Assembly: GCA_035712345.1 (NCBI GenBank)
Contig: DASTAY010000051.1
Coordinates: 9,181-73,180, forward strand
Direction: 5' to 3'
Length of the DNA: 64,000 nucleotides
DNA from: VRUE01 sp035712345
GTDB lineage: Bacteria > Actinomycetota > Thermoleophilia > Solirubrobacterales > 70-9
In this document: piece by piece, positions 48,137 to 55,691 of the stretch
Numbering within the stretch: the stretch's first letter is position 1
Layout of the letters: every line of letters starts with the position of its first letter
Program-made: the position numbers and the translations under genes
The notes under the pieces: model-generated
What the model was told of the DNA's origin: nothing
Databases searched by the model: none
The model's input: the letters and a program-made list of their open reading frames with translations, nothing else

Positions 48137-50030
48137 CGTCGGCGACCTCGGCTTCGGCCGCCTCCCACTGCTCGTAGAGCTCGGCGACCGCGCGCTTGGC
48201 CTCCGCATGCCGCGCTTCCGCCCGCTCGGCGCGGCCGGGGCTCGACCATGCGGCAGGGTCGGCGAGCTCCTCCTCGAGCTCGTGCAGATCCGCCTCGGCG
48301 CGCTCGACCCGCTCGGCCAGCCGGCTCGCCTTGCGCGCCGCCTTCTTCGCCGCGCGGCCGGCGTTGCGACCCGAGGCCGACGGAGGCGCCAGCCTGGCCG
48401 ATGGGGTCGCCGTCTCCGCCTCGGCCTCGCGTTCGTCGCGCTCGCGCTGGTAGGCGGCCCAGCCGCTTTGATGTGAGCGCAGCTCGCCATCCTCGCAGAC
48501 GATCGTGCGCGTGCCGACCGCCTCCAGCAGCGCCCGGTCGTGGGAGACGAGGACGACGGCGCCCTCGAAGGCGAGCAGCGCGTCCTCGAGCGCCTCGCGG
48601 CTCTCGATGTCGAGGTGGTTGGTCGGCTCGTCGAGGATCAGCACGTTGGCGCCCGAGGCGACGAGGATCGCCAGCGAGAGCCGCCGCTGCTCGCCGCCGG
48701 AGATGTCGCCGAGCTGCTTCTCGGCGTCGGCGCCGGAGAAGAGGAAGCCGCCGAGCAGGTCGCGCGCCTTCGGCCCGCTGAGGCCGGTCTCGCGCTGCGC
48801 CGCGTCGAGCACCGTCCCCTCCCCCGCCGCCGTGTCGGCGTGCTGGGAGAGGTAGCCGAGCTTGACGTTGTGGCCGAGCCGCACCGAGCCGGCGGCCGGC
48901 TCGCGCCGCCCCGCCAGGGTCTCGATCAGGGTCGTCTTGCCGGCGCCGTTGGGGCCGACGAGGACGACGTGCTCGCCGCGCTCGACTTCGAGCCGGGCAT
49001 CGGCGAGCAGCGTGCGGCCGGGGACCTCGATCGTCGCCGCGACCAGTTTCAGCACGACCCGGCCCGGCCGCTCGGGCGCAGCGAAGGAGAAGCGCAGGCT
49101 GCGCCTGTCGCGCTGCTCGGCTTCGACCCCCTCGCGCTTGATCTTGTCGATCTGCTTCAGCCGCGACTGCGCCTGGCGCGCCTTGGTCGCCTTGTAGCGG
49201 AAGCGCTCGACGAAGCGCTCCATGCGGGCGATCTCCGCCTCCTGGCGCTCGATCGCCTTGCCGCGGGCGATCTCGCGCGCCGCCTGCTCCTTGCGCCAGG
49301 CGTGCCAGGGGCCGGCGAAGAAGCGCGCCCGCTGCGCCTCCAGCTCCAGCACCGAGGTGCCGACCGCCTCGAGGAACCAGCGGTCGTGGGCGACGAGGAC
49401 GACCGCCGCGTCGAGGTCCTGCAGGTAGCGCTCGAGCCACTCCAGCGAGGGGATGTCGAGATGGTTCGTCGGCTCGTCGAGCAGCAGCAGGTCGGGGCGC
49501 GTCGCCAGCGCCCGGGCGAGCGAGGCGCGGGTCAGCTCGCCGCCGGAGAAGGTCGAGAGCGAGCGCTCGGCCTCCTCTCCGCCGAAGCCGAGGCCGCGCA
49601 GGACGGCGAGCACGCCGTCGCGCCAGCGGTAGCCACCGCCGTGCTCGAGCCGCTGCTGGGCGGCGGCGTAGGCGTTCAGCGTCTCCTCGCCGGTTTCTCC
49701 AGCCGACATCGTCGCCTCCAACCGCTCCAGCTCGGCCTCCGTCTCCAGCATCTCCGCGCGGCCGGAGAAGACGTACTCGCCAAGCGATATCTCTGTCTCG
49801 CGCGGGGGGCGCTGGTCGTGCAGGGCGACGCGCGCGCCCCTCTGCAGGACGAGGCTGCCGGCGTCGGGCGAGAGCTCGCCCGCCAGCATGCGCAGGAGGG
49901 TCGACTTGCCGGCGCCGTTGCGGCCGGAGAGCGTCATCCGCTCGCGCGGCTCGAGCTTGAAGGAGACCCCCTCGAACAGCAGCTTGCCGCCCAGGTGCAT
50001 GTCGAGGCTGGTTGCGGTTGCGATCGCCAC
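48111..50030 (-). CDS. ABC-F family ATPase
   Basis: 639 residues. Two ABC domains without membrane segments: first with GRNGAGKSTLLRMLAG, LSTFSGGELTRASLARAL, LLLDEPTNHLDIPSLEWL; second with GPNGAGKTTLIETLAG, LGDISGGEQRRLSLAILV, LILDEPTNHLDIESRE. An Arg/Lys/Glu-rich linker (ERFVERFRYKATKARQAQSRL) between domains enters the ribosome in this family. The C-terminus is a long coiled coil (EELADPAAW... RAVAELYEQWEAAEAE). Uup-like. It resolves stalled ribosomes or gives antibiotic resistance. Confidence 0.92.
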   Translation of the reverse strand: MAIATATSLDMHLGGKLLFEGVSFKLEPRERMTLSGRNGAGKSTLLRMLAGELSPDAGSLVLQRGARVALHDQRPPRETEISLGEYVFSGRAEMLETEAELERLEATMSAGETGEETLNAYAAAQQRLEHGGGYRWRDGVLAVLRGLGFGGEEAERSLSTFSGGELTRASLARALATRPDLLLLDEPTNHLDIPSLEWLERYLQDLDAAVVLVAHDRWFLEAVGTSVLELEAQRARFFAGPWHAWRKEQAAREIARGKAIERQEAEIARMERFVERFRYKATKARQAQSRLKQIDKIKREGVEAEQRDRRSLRFSFAAPERPGRVVLKLVAATIEVPGRTLLADARLEVERGEHVVLVGPNGAGKTTLIETLAGRREPAAGSVRLGHNVKLGYLSQHADTAAGEGTVLDAAQRETGLSGPKARDLLGGFLFSGADAEKQLGDISGGEQRRLSLAILVASGANVLILDEPTNHLDIESREALEDALLAFEGAVVLVSHDRALLEAVGTRTIVCEDGELRSHQSGWAAYQRERDEREAEAETATPSARLAPPSASGRNAGRAAKKAARKASRLAERVERAEADLHELEEELADPAAWSSPGRAERAEARHAEAKRAVAELYEQWEAAEAEVADASPAADRA

Positions 50031-50052
50031 GGCGTTACGTTACGAGACACCG

Positions 50053-50164
50053 GGGGGATGCCGGCAGGGGTTCCACTTAACTTTTTCGGTGGCTTGGGGT
50101 CAGCTGACGCCCGTTGCGCTCAACGAAAAAGTACAAGACGTTCCACCCCTACCGGCATCCCCCT
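50053..50164 (-). ncRNA. Nested palindrome element beta-3 after the GAP-family gene
   Basis: Outer arms 50053-50071 and 50145-50163 (19 bp, one difference that is G-U on the minus-strand RNA and C-A on the plus). Inner arms ACTTTTTCG (50080-50088) and CGAAAAAGT (50124-50132) are exact. The core contains GGGCGTCAGCTGACCCC on the minus strand. The minus-strand 5' arm begins within the TAG stop of the membrane gene at 50163. Same design as 3529-3650. It separates that gene from the ABC-F gene 22 bp further on. Confidence 0.55.
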
Positions 50165-50852
50165 ATGCCAGGAGGGCGATCGCACCGCGGGCGATCATCA
50201 ACACGCCCAGAGCTGCCGCGGTGTGCACGCCCCAGGTGCGGCCGCGTTCGCGCAGCCTGGCCTTGAAGCGCTCGATCGCCTTCGGCGTCCACTCCGGAGC
50301 GAAGGTGTAGGCCAGCAGGGGAACCTCCAGCAGCATCAGCATGATCGCGTTGAAGGCCACCACGACGAGCACCGTGAGCGGGTCGGGGAGGTTCTCGTCG
50401 GAGATCCGGTAGAGGGCGGTGATGTAGGTGGCGCCCGGCAGGGTGAGGAGGGCGCCGACGACGAAGGTGGTGCGGGCCGAGCCCCGGCGGAGCGCCTGCT
50501 GCCACCGTGGCGGCCCCGCCTTGTCCTTGCCCTTCGCCGCCTTGCGCTCGCGCCGCCGCTCGACCAGCCTCCGATCGCGCCCGGAGCGAAGGACGAGGGC
50601 GATCACGAGGGCGAGGCAGCCAAGGACTATGTCCTCGCCGGGGCCGAGCGTCACCTGCGTCGTCTTCGTCAGGCCAGCGTGACGCAGGGCGAAGACGATG
50701 AGGAGGCCGAGCGTGACGCTGGTCATCGCCGCGCCGCACAGATAGCCGAGCAGCAGCCGCTTCGGATGCGGCAGCAGCAGCATCACCGTCGTCGCCGCGA
50801 GCAACGTCGGATAGAGCGCGGCGAGGAACGCAAGGAAGAAGACGTCGCCCAC
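50163..50852 (-). CDS. GAP-family (Sap/Rv1410-linked LysE-like) membrane protein
   Basis: 229 residues from GTG 50852. Six helices with LAFLAALYPTLLAATTVMLLLPHPKRLLLGYLCGAA, a charged loop (RDRRLVERRRERKAAKGKDK), and LLTLPGATYITALYRISDENLPDPLTVLVVVAFNAIMLMLLEVPLLAY. This layout matches the 'GAP family' proteins of actinobacteria associated with lipid or sulfolipid export. Starting further upstream is possible but the added residues look poor. Confidence 0.75.
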   Translation of the reverse strand: MGDVFFLAFLAALYPTLLAATTVMLLLPHPKRLLLGYLCGAAMTSVTLGLLIVFALRHAGLTKTTQVTLGPGEDIVLGCLALVIALVLRSGRDRRLVERRRERKAAKGKDKAGPPRWQQALRRGSARTTFVVGALLTLPGATYITALYRISDENLPDPLTVLVVVAFNAIMLMLLEVPLLAYTFAPEWTPKAIERFKARLRERGRTWGVHTAAALGVLMIARGAIALLA

Positions 50853-50954
50853 GCCGCGCAACCTACATCGCCGCAAACCCACACAAAGAATTTGCATTCT
50901 GCGCACCAGCTCGCCGCTTGCGCTTATCGCCCTTATCATCACGATGTGGAGCTG

Positions 50955-51152
50955 ATGACCCGCCTCGCAAAAACGCCGCGCGGCGCATCCACCGTCGGCG
51001 CGATCGCCGCGGGGTCAGTCGCGTTGGCAGTCTTCGTCCTCGGTGCGCCAGGCTGGGTGCTCCTGCCAATCATGCTCGCGGCCATAACCGGGTACGCAGA
51101 GCTGGGATCTTGGGTCGACCGCCGTCCGAGCAGACGACACCGATCGGGTTAA
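50955..51152 (+). CDS. Small membrane protein, unknown
   Basis: 65 residues from ATG 50955, with GGAG 3 bp before it; GTG 50946 in the same frame is an alternative (68 residues). Two hydrophobic stretches (AIAAGSVALAVFVLGAPGWVLLPIMLAAITGY) end in a basic tail. I recognise no family. 3' end overlaps the DUF1697 gene by 4 bp. Confidence 0.5.
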   Translation: MTRLAKTPRGASTVGAIAAGSVALAVFVLGAPGWVLLPIMLAAITGYAELGSWVDRRPSRRHRSG

Positions 51153-51688
51153 CCCAGGTACTTCGCCGCGATCTGGTCGATCGTGCCCTTGGTCCTGATC
51201 GTGGTCGGGCCGAGGATCACGGCCAGGGCCTCGAGGTCGAGCTCGGATTCGGAGAGACCGCCGTCGGGGAGCCAGTAGAGCTCGCGGCCCTCGATCGCGA
51301 GGCGATCTTCGTCGGTCGAAAGGGCCAGCGCCTCCTTGCCGGCCGCCGTCGTCGGCTTCTTCCCCAGTAACGCGATCTGGAGCTTGCCCTTCGAGGCAGC
51401 GACATGCTTCGCCGCGAACGGCTCGTGGGCGGCGATCGCCCGCAGCTCCGCGGCGGAACGGAGAAAGACCGGCACCGCGTAGCCGAGGCGCTCCCCCAGC
51501 CACGCTTCGAGCCGCTTGCCGAGCTTCGCCTCCGACTCGCCCTCGCTCGCGAAGATCACGTTGCCGCTGGCGCGGAACGTCGCCACCTCCGCGCAGCCAA
51601 GCGCCTCGAAGTGCGAGCGCAGATCCTCGTTGGTGATCCTGCGCCCTCCCAAGTTCATCCCGCGCAGGAAGGCGATGTAGCGGTCCAT
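51149..51688 (-). CDS. DUF1697 protein
   Basis: 179 residues. MDRYIAFLRGMNLGGRRITNEDLRSHFEALGCAEVATFRASGNVIF is the diagnostic N-terminus of DUF1697. The middle is a beta-rich segment with LGYAVPVFLRSAAELRAI, and GTTIRTKGTIDQIAAKYLG closes the fold. Function is unknown. It begins 4 bp from the tmRNA 3' end, transcribed in the same direction. Confidence 0.88.
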   Translation of the reverse strand: MDRYIAFLRGMNLGGRRITNEDLRSHFEALGCAEVATFRASGNVIFASEGESEAKLGKRLEAWLGERLGYAVPVFLRSAAELRAIAAHEPFAAKHVAASKGKLQIALLGKKPTTAAGKEALALSTDEDRLAIEGRELYWLPDGGLSESELDLEALAVILGPTTIRTKGTIDQIAAKYLG

Positions 51689-51691
51689 CGA

Positions 51692-52049
51692 TGGAGGCGG
51701 CCGGAATTGAACCGGCGTCTCTGGCCGTAGCGCGAAGGCTTCTACAGGTTTAGCCGGCGCTTGATTCTCGGCTCCCGGGGTCCGCGCCGGCGGGCACTGC
51801 GGGAGACAGAGCCCTCTTCGATTTCCCCTGGCGGACGGGGCGATCCGCCCGGGTAAGCCCGCAATTGAAGCCGGGACCCCCCTCCGCGGGCGGGAGAGGG
51901 CCGACTCTCACTCACCTAGATCTAACTAGGCAGCGAGGGCGAACTCATGGTCCGCACGTATTGGTTGGTGCCGGTGTTTTACGAGGCCTCCGGCAACCTC
52001 GACCTGCGACCGTTCGCACGGACCGACCAGATCGAAGCCTGTCGCCCCC
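51692..52049 (-). ncRNA. ssrA: Transfer-messenger RNA (tmRNA)
   Basis: About 358 nt. The acceptor stem forms from GGGGGCG (52049-52043) and CGCCTCC before the discriminator A (51692), with the G3-U70 alanine identity pair; CCA is not encoded. The T arm GGTTCAATTCC is present, preceded by GCCGGCTAAACCTG-type sequence. The tag frame resumes after CAATACGT and reads A-D-H-E-F-A-L-A-A then TAG (9 residues, ending in the usual ALAA). It rescues stalled ribosomes with SmpB, whose gene is at 55203. A few other actinobacterial tags are longer. Confidence 0.95.
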
Positions 52050-52095
52050 GTGCTATGTGGCTTCCGATTGTACGGTGCTGGGTAGGAATCGCGAA

Positions 52096-53472
52096 ATGGC
52101 AGAGCGAGAATTCGACGCGATCGTGATCGGCGCCGGCGCTCCCGGCGAGGTCTGCGCGGGCCGGCTCGCCGACGGGGGGCTTTCGGTGGCGATCGTCGAG
52201 AGCCACCTGGTCGGCGGCGAGTGCTCCTACTACGCCTGCATGCCGTCGAAGGCGCTGCTGCGCCCCGGCGAGCTGCTGGCCGAGGCGCGCCGCGTCCCCG
52301 GGGTCGGCGCCGCGCTGAGCGGTGAGCTCGACCCGCAGGCGGTGCTCGACCGCCGCGACGAGGTGATCCACGACCGCGACGACTCCGGGCAGCTCCCCTG
52401 GCTGGAAGAACGCGGCATCGAGCTCTTTCGCGGCGAGGGCCGCCTCGACGGCGAGCGCCGGGTGCTCGTCGGCGACGACGTGCTCATCGCCGACCGGGCC
52501 GTGGTGGTCGCGACCGGCAGCGACGCCGCGATGCCGCCGATCGACGGGTTCGACTCGGTGCGGGCCTGGAACAACCGCGACGCGACGACGGCGAAGAGCG
52601 TGCCGGCGAGCATGATCGTCCTCGGCGGCGGTCCGGTCGGCGCCGAGCTCGCTCAAGCATGGTCCACGCTCGGCACTAAGGTGACGCTGGTCGAGGGCGA
52701 AGATCGCCTGCTGCCCCGCGAGGAGCCGTTTGCCGGCGAGCAGGTCGCGAAGTCGCTGCGCGAGGCCTACGGGGTCGACGTGCGCACCGGCGTGCTCGCC
52801 GAACGGGTCGCCCCGGCCGGCGCCGGGGTCGCCATCGAGCTGGACGACGGCAGTCGGGTCGAGGCCGCGGAGCTGCTGGTCGCGATCGGCCGGGCGCCCC
52901 GCACCGAGGGGATCGGCCTCGACTCGGCCGGGGTCGAGGCCGGCGAGCACGGCTTCCTCGAGACCGACGACCGCCTGCGGGTCGGCGGCCGCGAGTGGCT
53001 CTACGCCATCGGCGACGTCAACGGCCGCTCCCTCTTCACCCACATGGGCAAGTACCAGGCCTGGATCGCCGCCGAGAATCTGCTCGGCCGCCCGGTCGAG
53101 TCGATCGCCGAAGGCCTCGGCTCCCCCCGCGTCACCTTCACCGACCCCCAGGTCGCCGCCGTCGGCAAGACCCTCGCCCAGGCCGAAGAAGTCGGTATCG
53201 ACGCGAGGGCGGTCGACGCCCCCACCGACGGCACCGCAGGCGCAAGCTTCTACGGCAAGGACACCGGCGGCACCTCCCGCCTGGTAATCGACGAGAGAAA
53301 GAAAACCATCGTCGGCGCGACCTTCACCGGCTTCGAGACCGCCGACTTCCTCCACGCCGCAACCGTGGCAATCGCCGCAGAGGTCCCGCTGAATCGACTC
53401 CGCCACGCGGTGGCCGCCTACCCGACCCGCAGCGAGATCTGGCTCAAGCTCCTCGAAGCCGCCGGGCTGTAG
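52096..53472 (+). CDS. FAD-dependent pyridine nucleotide-disulfide oxidoreductase
   Basis: 458 residues. FAD fold AIVIGAGAPGEVCAGRLADGG, redox pair in GGECSYYACMPSKALLRP (C-x4-C), NAD(P) fold VLGGGPVGAELAQAW, and second FAD motif WLYAIGDVNGRSLFTHMG. It resembles lipoamide dehydrogenase and mercuric reductase. The catalytic His-x4-Glu of those enzymes is replaced at the dimer end: AAYPTRSEIW has Tyr where HP would be. So it is probably not a standard lipoamide dehydrogenase. Divergent from tmRNA by 46 bp. Confidence 0.88.
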   Translation: MAEREFDAIVIGAGAPGEVCAGRLADGGLSVAIVESHLVGGECSYYACMPSKALLRPGELLAEARRVPGVGAALSGELDPQAVLDRRDEVIHDRDDSGQLPWLEERGIELFRGEGRLDGERRVLVGDDVLIADRAVVVATGSDAAMPPIDGFDSVRAWNNRDATTAKSVPASMIVLGGGPVGAELAQAWSTLGTKVTLVEGEDRLLPREEPFAGEQVAKSLREAYGVDVRTGVLAERVAPAGAGVAIELDDGSRVEAAELLVAIGRAPRTEGIGLDSAGVEAGEHGFLETDDRLRVGGREWLYAIGDVNGRSLFTHMGKYQAWIAAENLLGRPVESIAEGLGSPRVTFTDPQVAAVGKTLAQAEEVGIDARAVDAPTDGTAGASFYGKDTGGTSRLVIDERKKTIVGATFTGFETADFLHAATVAIAAEVPLNRLRHAVAAYPTRSEIWLKLLEAAGL

Positions 53473-53475
53473 CGC

Positions 53476-55017
53476 TCAGACCCGCGAACGCCGCTTCAGG
53501 TCTTCGGCGAACTCCCGCGGCAAGCCGGGAATCTCGTCCAGCTCGTCGGTCGACTGGAACCGACCGACCCGCTCGCGGTGGGCGAGCACGCGGGTCGCCT
53601 GGGTGACGGAGAGGCCGTGACCGCGCAGCTGCTCGAAGGTGACGTTGTTGAGTTCGATCGTCTCGCCCGACTGGAGGGGAGACGGCGTCGGCGACGGATC
53701 GGACGGGGGCGGCACGGGCTCGGGCCCGGGGGCAGGCGGTGACGGCTGCGGCGGCGGGCCCGGTTGCGGCTCAGGCGCCGGAGCGGGCGGCTCCGGCATG
53801 GGTGGCTGCGGCTCCGGGGCGGGCGGCGGCGAAGGCGCGGGCGGCTGGGGCTGCGGCGACGCCCCCTGCACCGAGCCGAGCACGGCCTGCTCGGCTTCCA
53901 TCGCGCGGCGCTCGGCTTCGCGGGCGCGCTCCTCGGCCTGGGCAACGCTCGCCTCGATCTCACGCAGGCGCTGCTGGCGCTCGTCCTCCTGCGATTTCAG
54001 CTGCGCGAGGCGCTCCGCTTCGGCGGCTCGCTTCTCCGCCGCCTTGGTCCGCTCCTCGATCTGCCGCAGGCGCTCCTGGGCTTCGGCCAGCGAATGCTCC
54101 TGGGCTTCGCGCTCCTGCTGGAGGCGGTGTTCGGCCGTCTGCATGTCCACGGCTGGAGCCATGCTCGGCGGCGCCTGGGCGGACGGGGGCGCCACCGCCG
54201 GCATGCTCTGCGTCGTCTGAGCCTGTGCCTGCCGCGCCTCGGCCTCGCGCTGGAGGCGCTCGGCCTCCTCGATCCGACGGTCGGCCTCGGCGCGGATGCG
54301 CTCCTCCTCCCGCTGGATTTCGGCGACCTTGTCCTGCACGCGCTGTTCGGCCGCCGCAGGGTCGTATCCACCAGGCGGCGGTGAAACCGACGCGGGCGGG
54401 GCGGCGAGCCCGGGCGTGGGAGGAGCCGGCGGGCTCGCGCCGGAGGAAGGCGGCGGAGGCGGCACCGGTGGAGGCGGGGGCGCGAACTGGGGGACGGGGG
54501 GAGCCGCCTGCGGCGCCGCCTGAGCCGGCGGCTGGCCGGGCGACGCGGCCGTCGCGCTCTCCTGCTCGAACAACGCCCGCTCCTGCGCCGCGCGCGCCGC
54601 CGCCAGCTCACGCTCGGCCTTGGCCGCTTCCTTCCTGGCCCGCCGGCCACCACGCCCACCCGCCGGCTTGGCGCGCTTCTCAGATCGTTTGCGGGCTCTC
54701 TCTTCTCGGCGTTTCTTCGCCTCTTCGCCGCGCCGCTTGCGGTGTTCGCCGCGGGCCGCGCGCTGCTGCTCGCGCGCCCGCTTGCGCTTCTCCTTGCCGC
54801 TGAGGGCCTGGGTGGCGGGCTGCGCTCCCGCGACCGGGGGCGCTGCGGGTGCGGGTTGCGCCCCGGGTGCGGGCGGCGCTCCCACGGCTGCCGGCTTCCC
54901 CTTGGCCTTTTCCTTGCTGCGCCGCTGCAGGACGCTGATCGCCAGCAGGAGAAGGAGGATCGCCACCACCAGACCGGCGACGAAATACTCGACATGGTCG
55001 CTGACGAAGTTGGCCAT
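53476..55017 (-). CDS. Membrane-anchored proline-rich coiled-coil protein with ComEA-like HhH tail
   Basis: 513 residues from ATG 55017. One helix (FVAGLVVAILLLLLAISVL) near the N-terminus; a Lys/Arg-rich segment (about 70-140); a Pro/Ala-rich segment; a long Glu/Arg/Ala coiled coil (about 225-390); a Pro-rich hinge; then a C-terminal helix-hairpin-helix (IELNNVTFEQLRGHGLSVTQATRVLAHRERVGRFQSTDELDEIPGL), the ComEA/T2SK-type fold that binds DNA. The tail is probably cytoplasmic with the helix as membrane anchor. The combination suggests a nucleoid- or cell-pole-tethering role. Family unknown to me. Confidence 0.65.
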   Translation of the reverse strand: MANFVSDHVEYFVAGLVVAILLLLLAISVLQRRSKEKAKGKPAAVGAPPAPGAQPAPAAPPVAGAQPATQALSGKEKRKRAREQQRAARGEHRKRRGEEAKKRREERARKRSEKRAKPAGGRGGRRARKEAAKAERELAAARAAQERALFEQESATAASPGQPPAQAAPQAAPPVPQFAPPPPPVPPPPPSSGASPPAPPTPGLAAPPASVSPPPGGYDPAAAEQRVQDKVAEIQREEERIRAEADRRIEEAERLQREAEARQAQAQTTQSMPAVAPPSAQAPPSMAPAVDMQTAEHRLQQEREAQEHSLAEAQERLRQIEERTKAAEKRAAEAERLAQLKSQEDERQQRLREIEASVAQAEERAREAERRAMEAEQAVLGSVQGASPQPQPPAPSPPPAPEPQPPMPEPPAPAPEPQPGPPPQPSPPAPGPEPVPPPSDPSPTPSPLQSGETIELNNVTFEQLRGHGLSVTQATRVLAHRERVGRFQSTDELDEIPGLPREFAEDLKRRSRV

Positions 55018-55027
55018 GATCATGCTA

Positions 55028-55190
55028 GATGGTCGACTCCACGACCGTGTGCGACTGGGGGCGCACGTGGCCAAGCAGATCAAGGACGCAGGGTGCAGCC
55101 TTTGCTGGTTGCAAAGGCAAACCCGAGGACGCGGAGGTGCGCCGTGCCACGGGCGTCATCCAGGCGTGCGGGGTCGTGGAGTCGACCATC
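55028..55190 (-). ncRNA. Structured palindrome between smpB and the coiled-coil gene (alpha-related)
   Basis: A perfect 19-bp inverted repeat (55028-55046 and 55172-55190) encloses 125 nt. Inside, GCCTTTGC-TGGTT-GCAAAGGC (55098-55118) is a hairpin flanked on plus strand by CAAGGACGCAGGG (55081-55093) and CCCGAGGACGC (55122-55132). The two flanks share the AAGGACGCAGGG and GAGGACGC segments of copies A and B, in the same order. So it looks like a third, diverged relative with a different outer stem. It starts 13 bp after the smpB stop. Confidence 0.6.
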
Positions 55191-55202
55191 TGAATCCCGA
55201 CG

Positions 55203-55688
55203 CTACCTCATCCGGCCCTTGAATTCGCGCTCGACCTCGCGTCGCACGTCGCGGTCCGCGATCTCGCGGCGGCGGTCGCGGCCCTCCTTGCCGCGCGCGA
55301 GGGCCAGCTCCACCTTGGCGCGCGAGCCCTTGAAGTAGATCCGGGTCGGGATCAGGGTCAGGCCGCGCTCCGCCGTCTTGCCGACGAGGCGCTCGATCTC
55401 GGCGCGATGCAGGAGCAGCTTGCGTGGCCGCTCGGGCTCGTGGTTCTCGCGGCTGGCGGGCTCATAGGGCGGGATATGCAGGTTGCGCAGCCAGACCTCG
55501 CCATCGTCGACGACCGCGTAGGCATCGGTCATCTGCGCTTTTCCATTGCGCAGCGACTTGACCTCCGAGCCGCGCAGGACCATCCCGGCCTCGACCTTCT
55601 CGATCCACTCGAATTTGTGCCGGGCGCGCCGATTGGTGGCGACGTCGCCCGAGGCCGGATCGCGTTTCTTCTTGCCCTTCTTGGCCAT
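55203..55688 (-). CDS. smpB: tmRNA-binding protein SmpB
   Basis: 161 residues. ATNRRARHKFEWIEKVEAGMVLRGSEVKSLRNGKAQMTDAYAVVDDGEVWLRNLHIPPYE and RPRKLLLHRAEIERL, TLIPTRIYFKGSRAKVELALARGKEGRDRR are the family core with the tmRNA-binding surface and the basic helical tail. It delivers tmRNA to the ribosome; ssrA is 3.2 kb away. 3 bp after the RNase gene. Confidence 0.96.
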   Translation of the reverse strand: MAKKGKKKRDPASGDVATNRRARHKFEWIEKVEAGMVLRGSEVKSLRNGKAQMTDAYAVVDDGEVWLRNLHIPPYEPASRENHEPERPRKLLLHRAEIERLVGKTAERGLTLIPTRIYFKGSRAKVELALARGKEGRDRRREIADRDVRREVEREFKGRMR

Positions 55689-55691
55689 CGA

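Noticed and set aside
48540..51152. Long plus-strand open frame of 870 codons across the ABC-F gene
   Set aside because: It is the antisense shadow of the ABC-F and GAP-family genes; only the last 65 codons have independent support as a small membrane protein.
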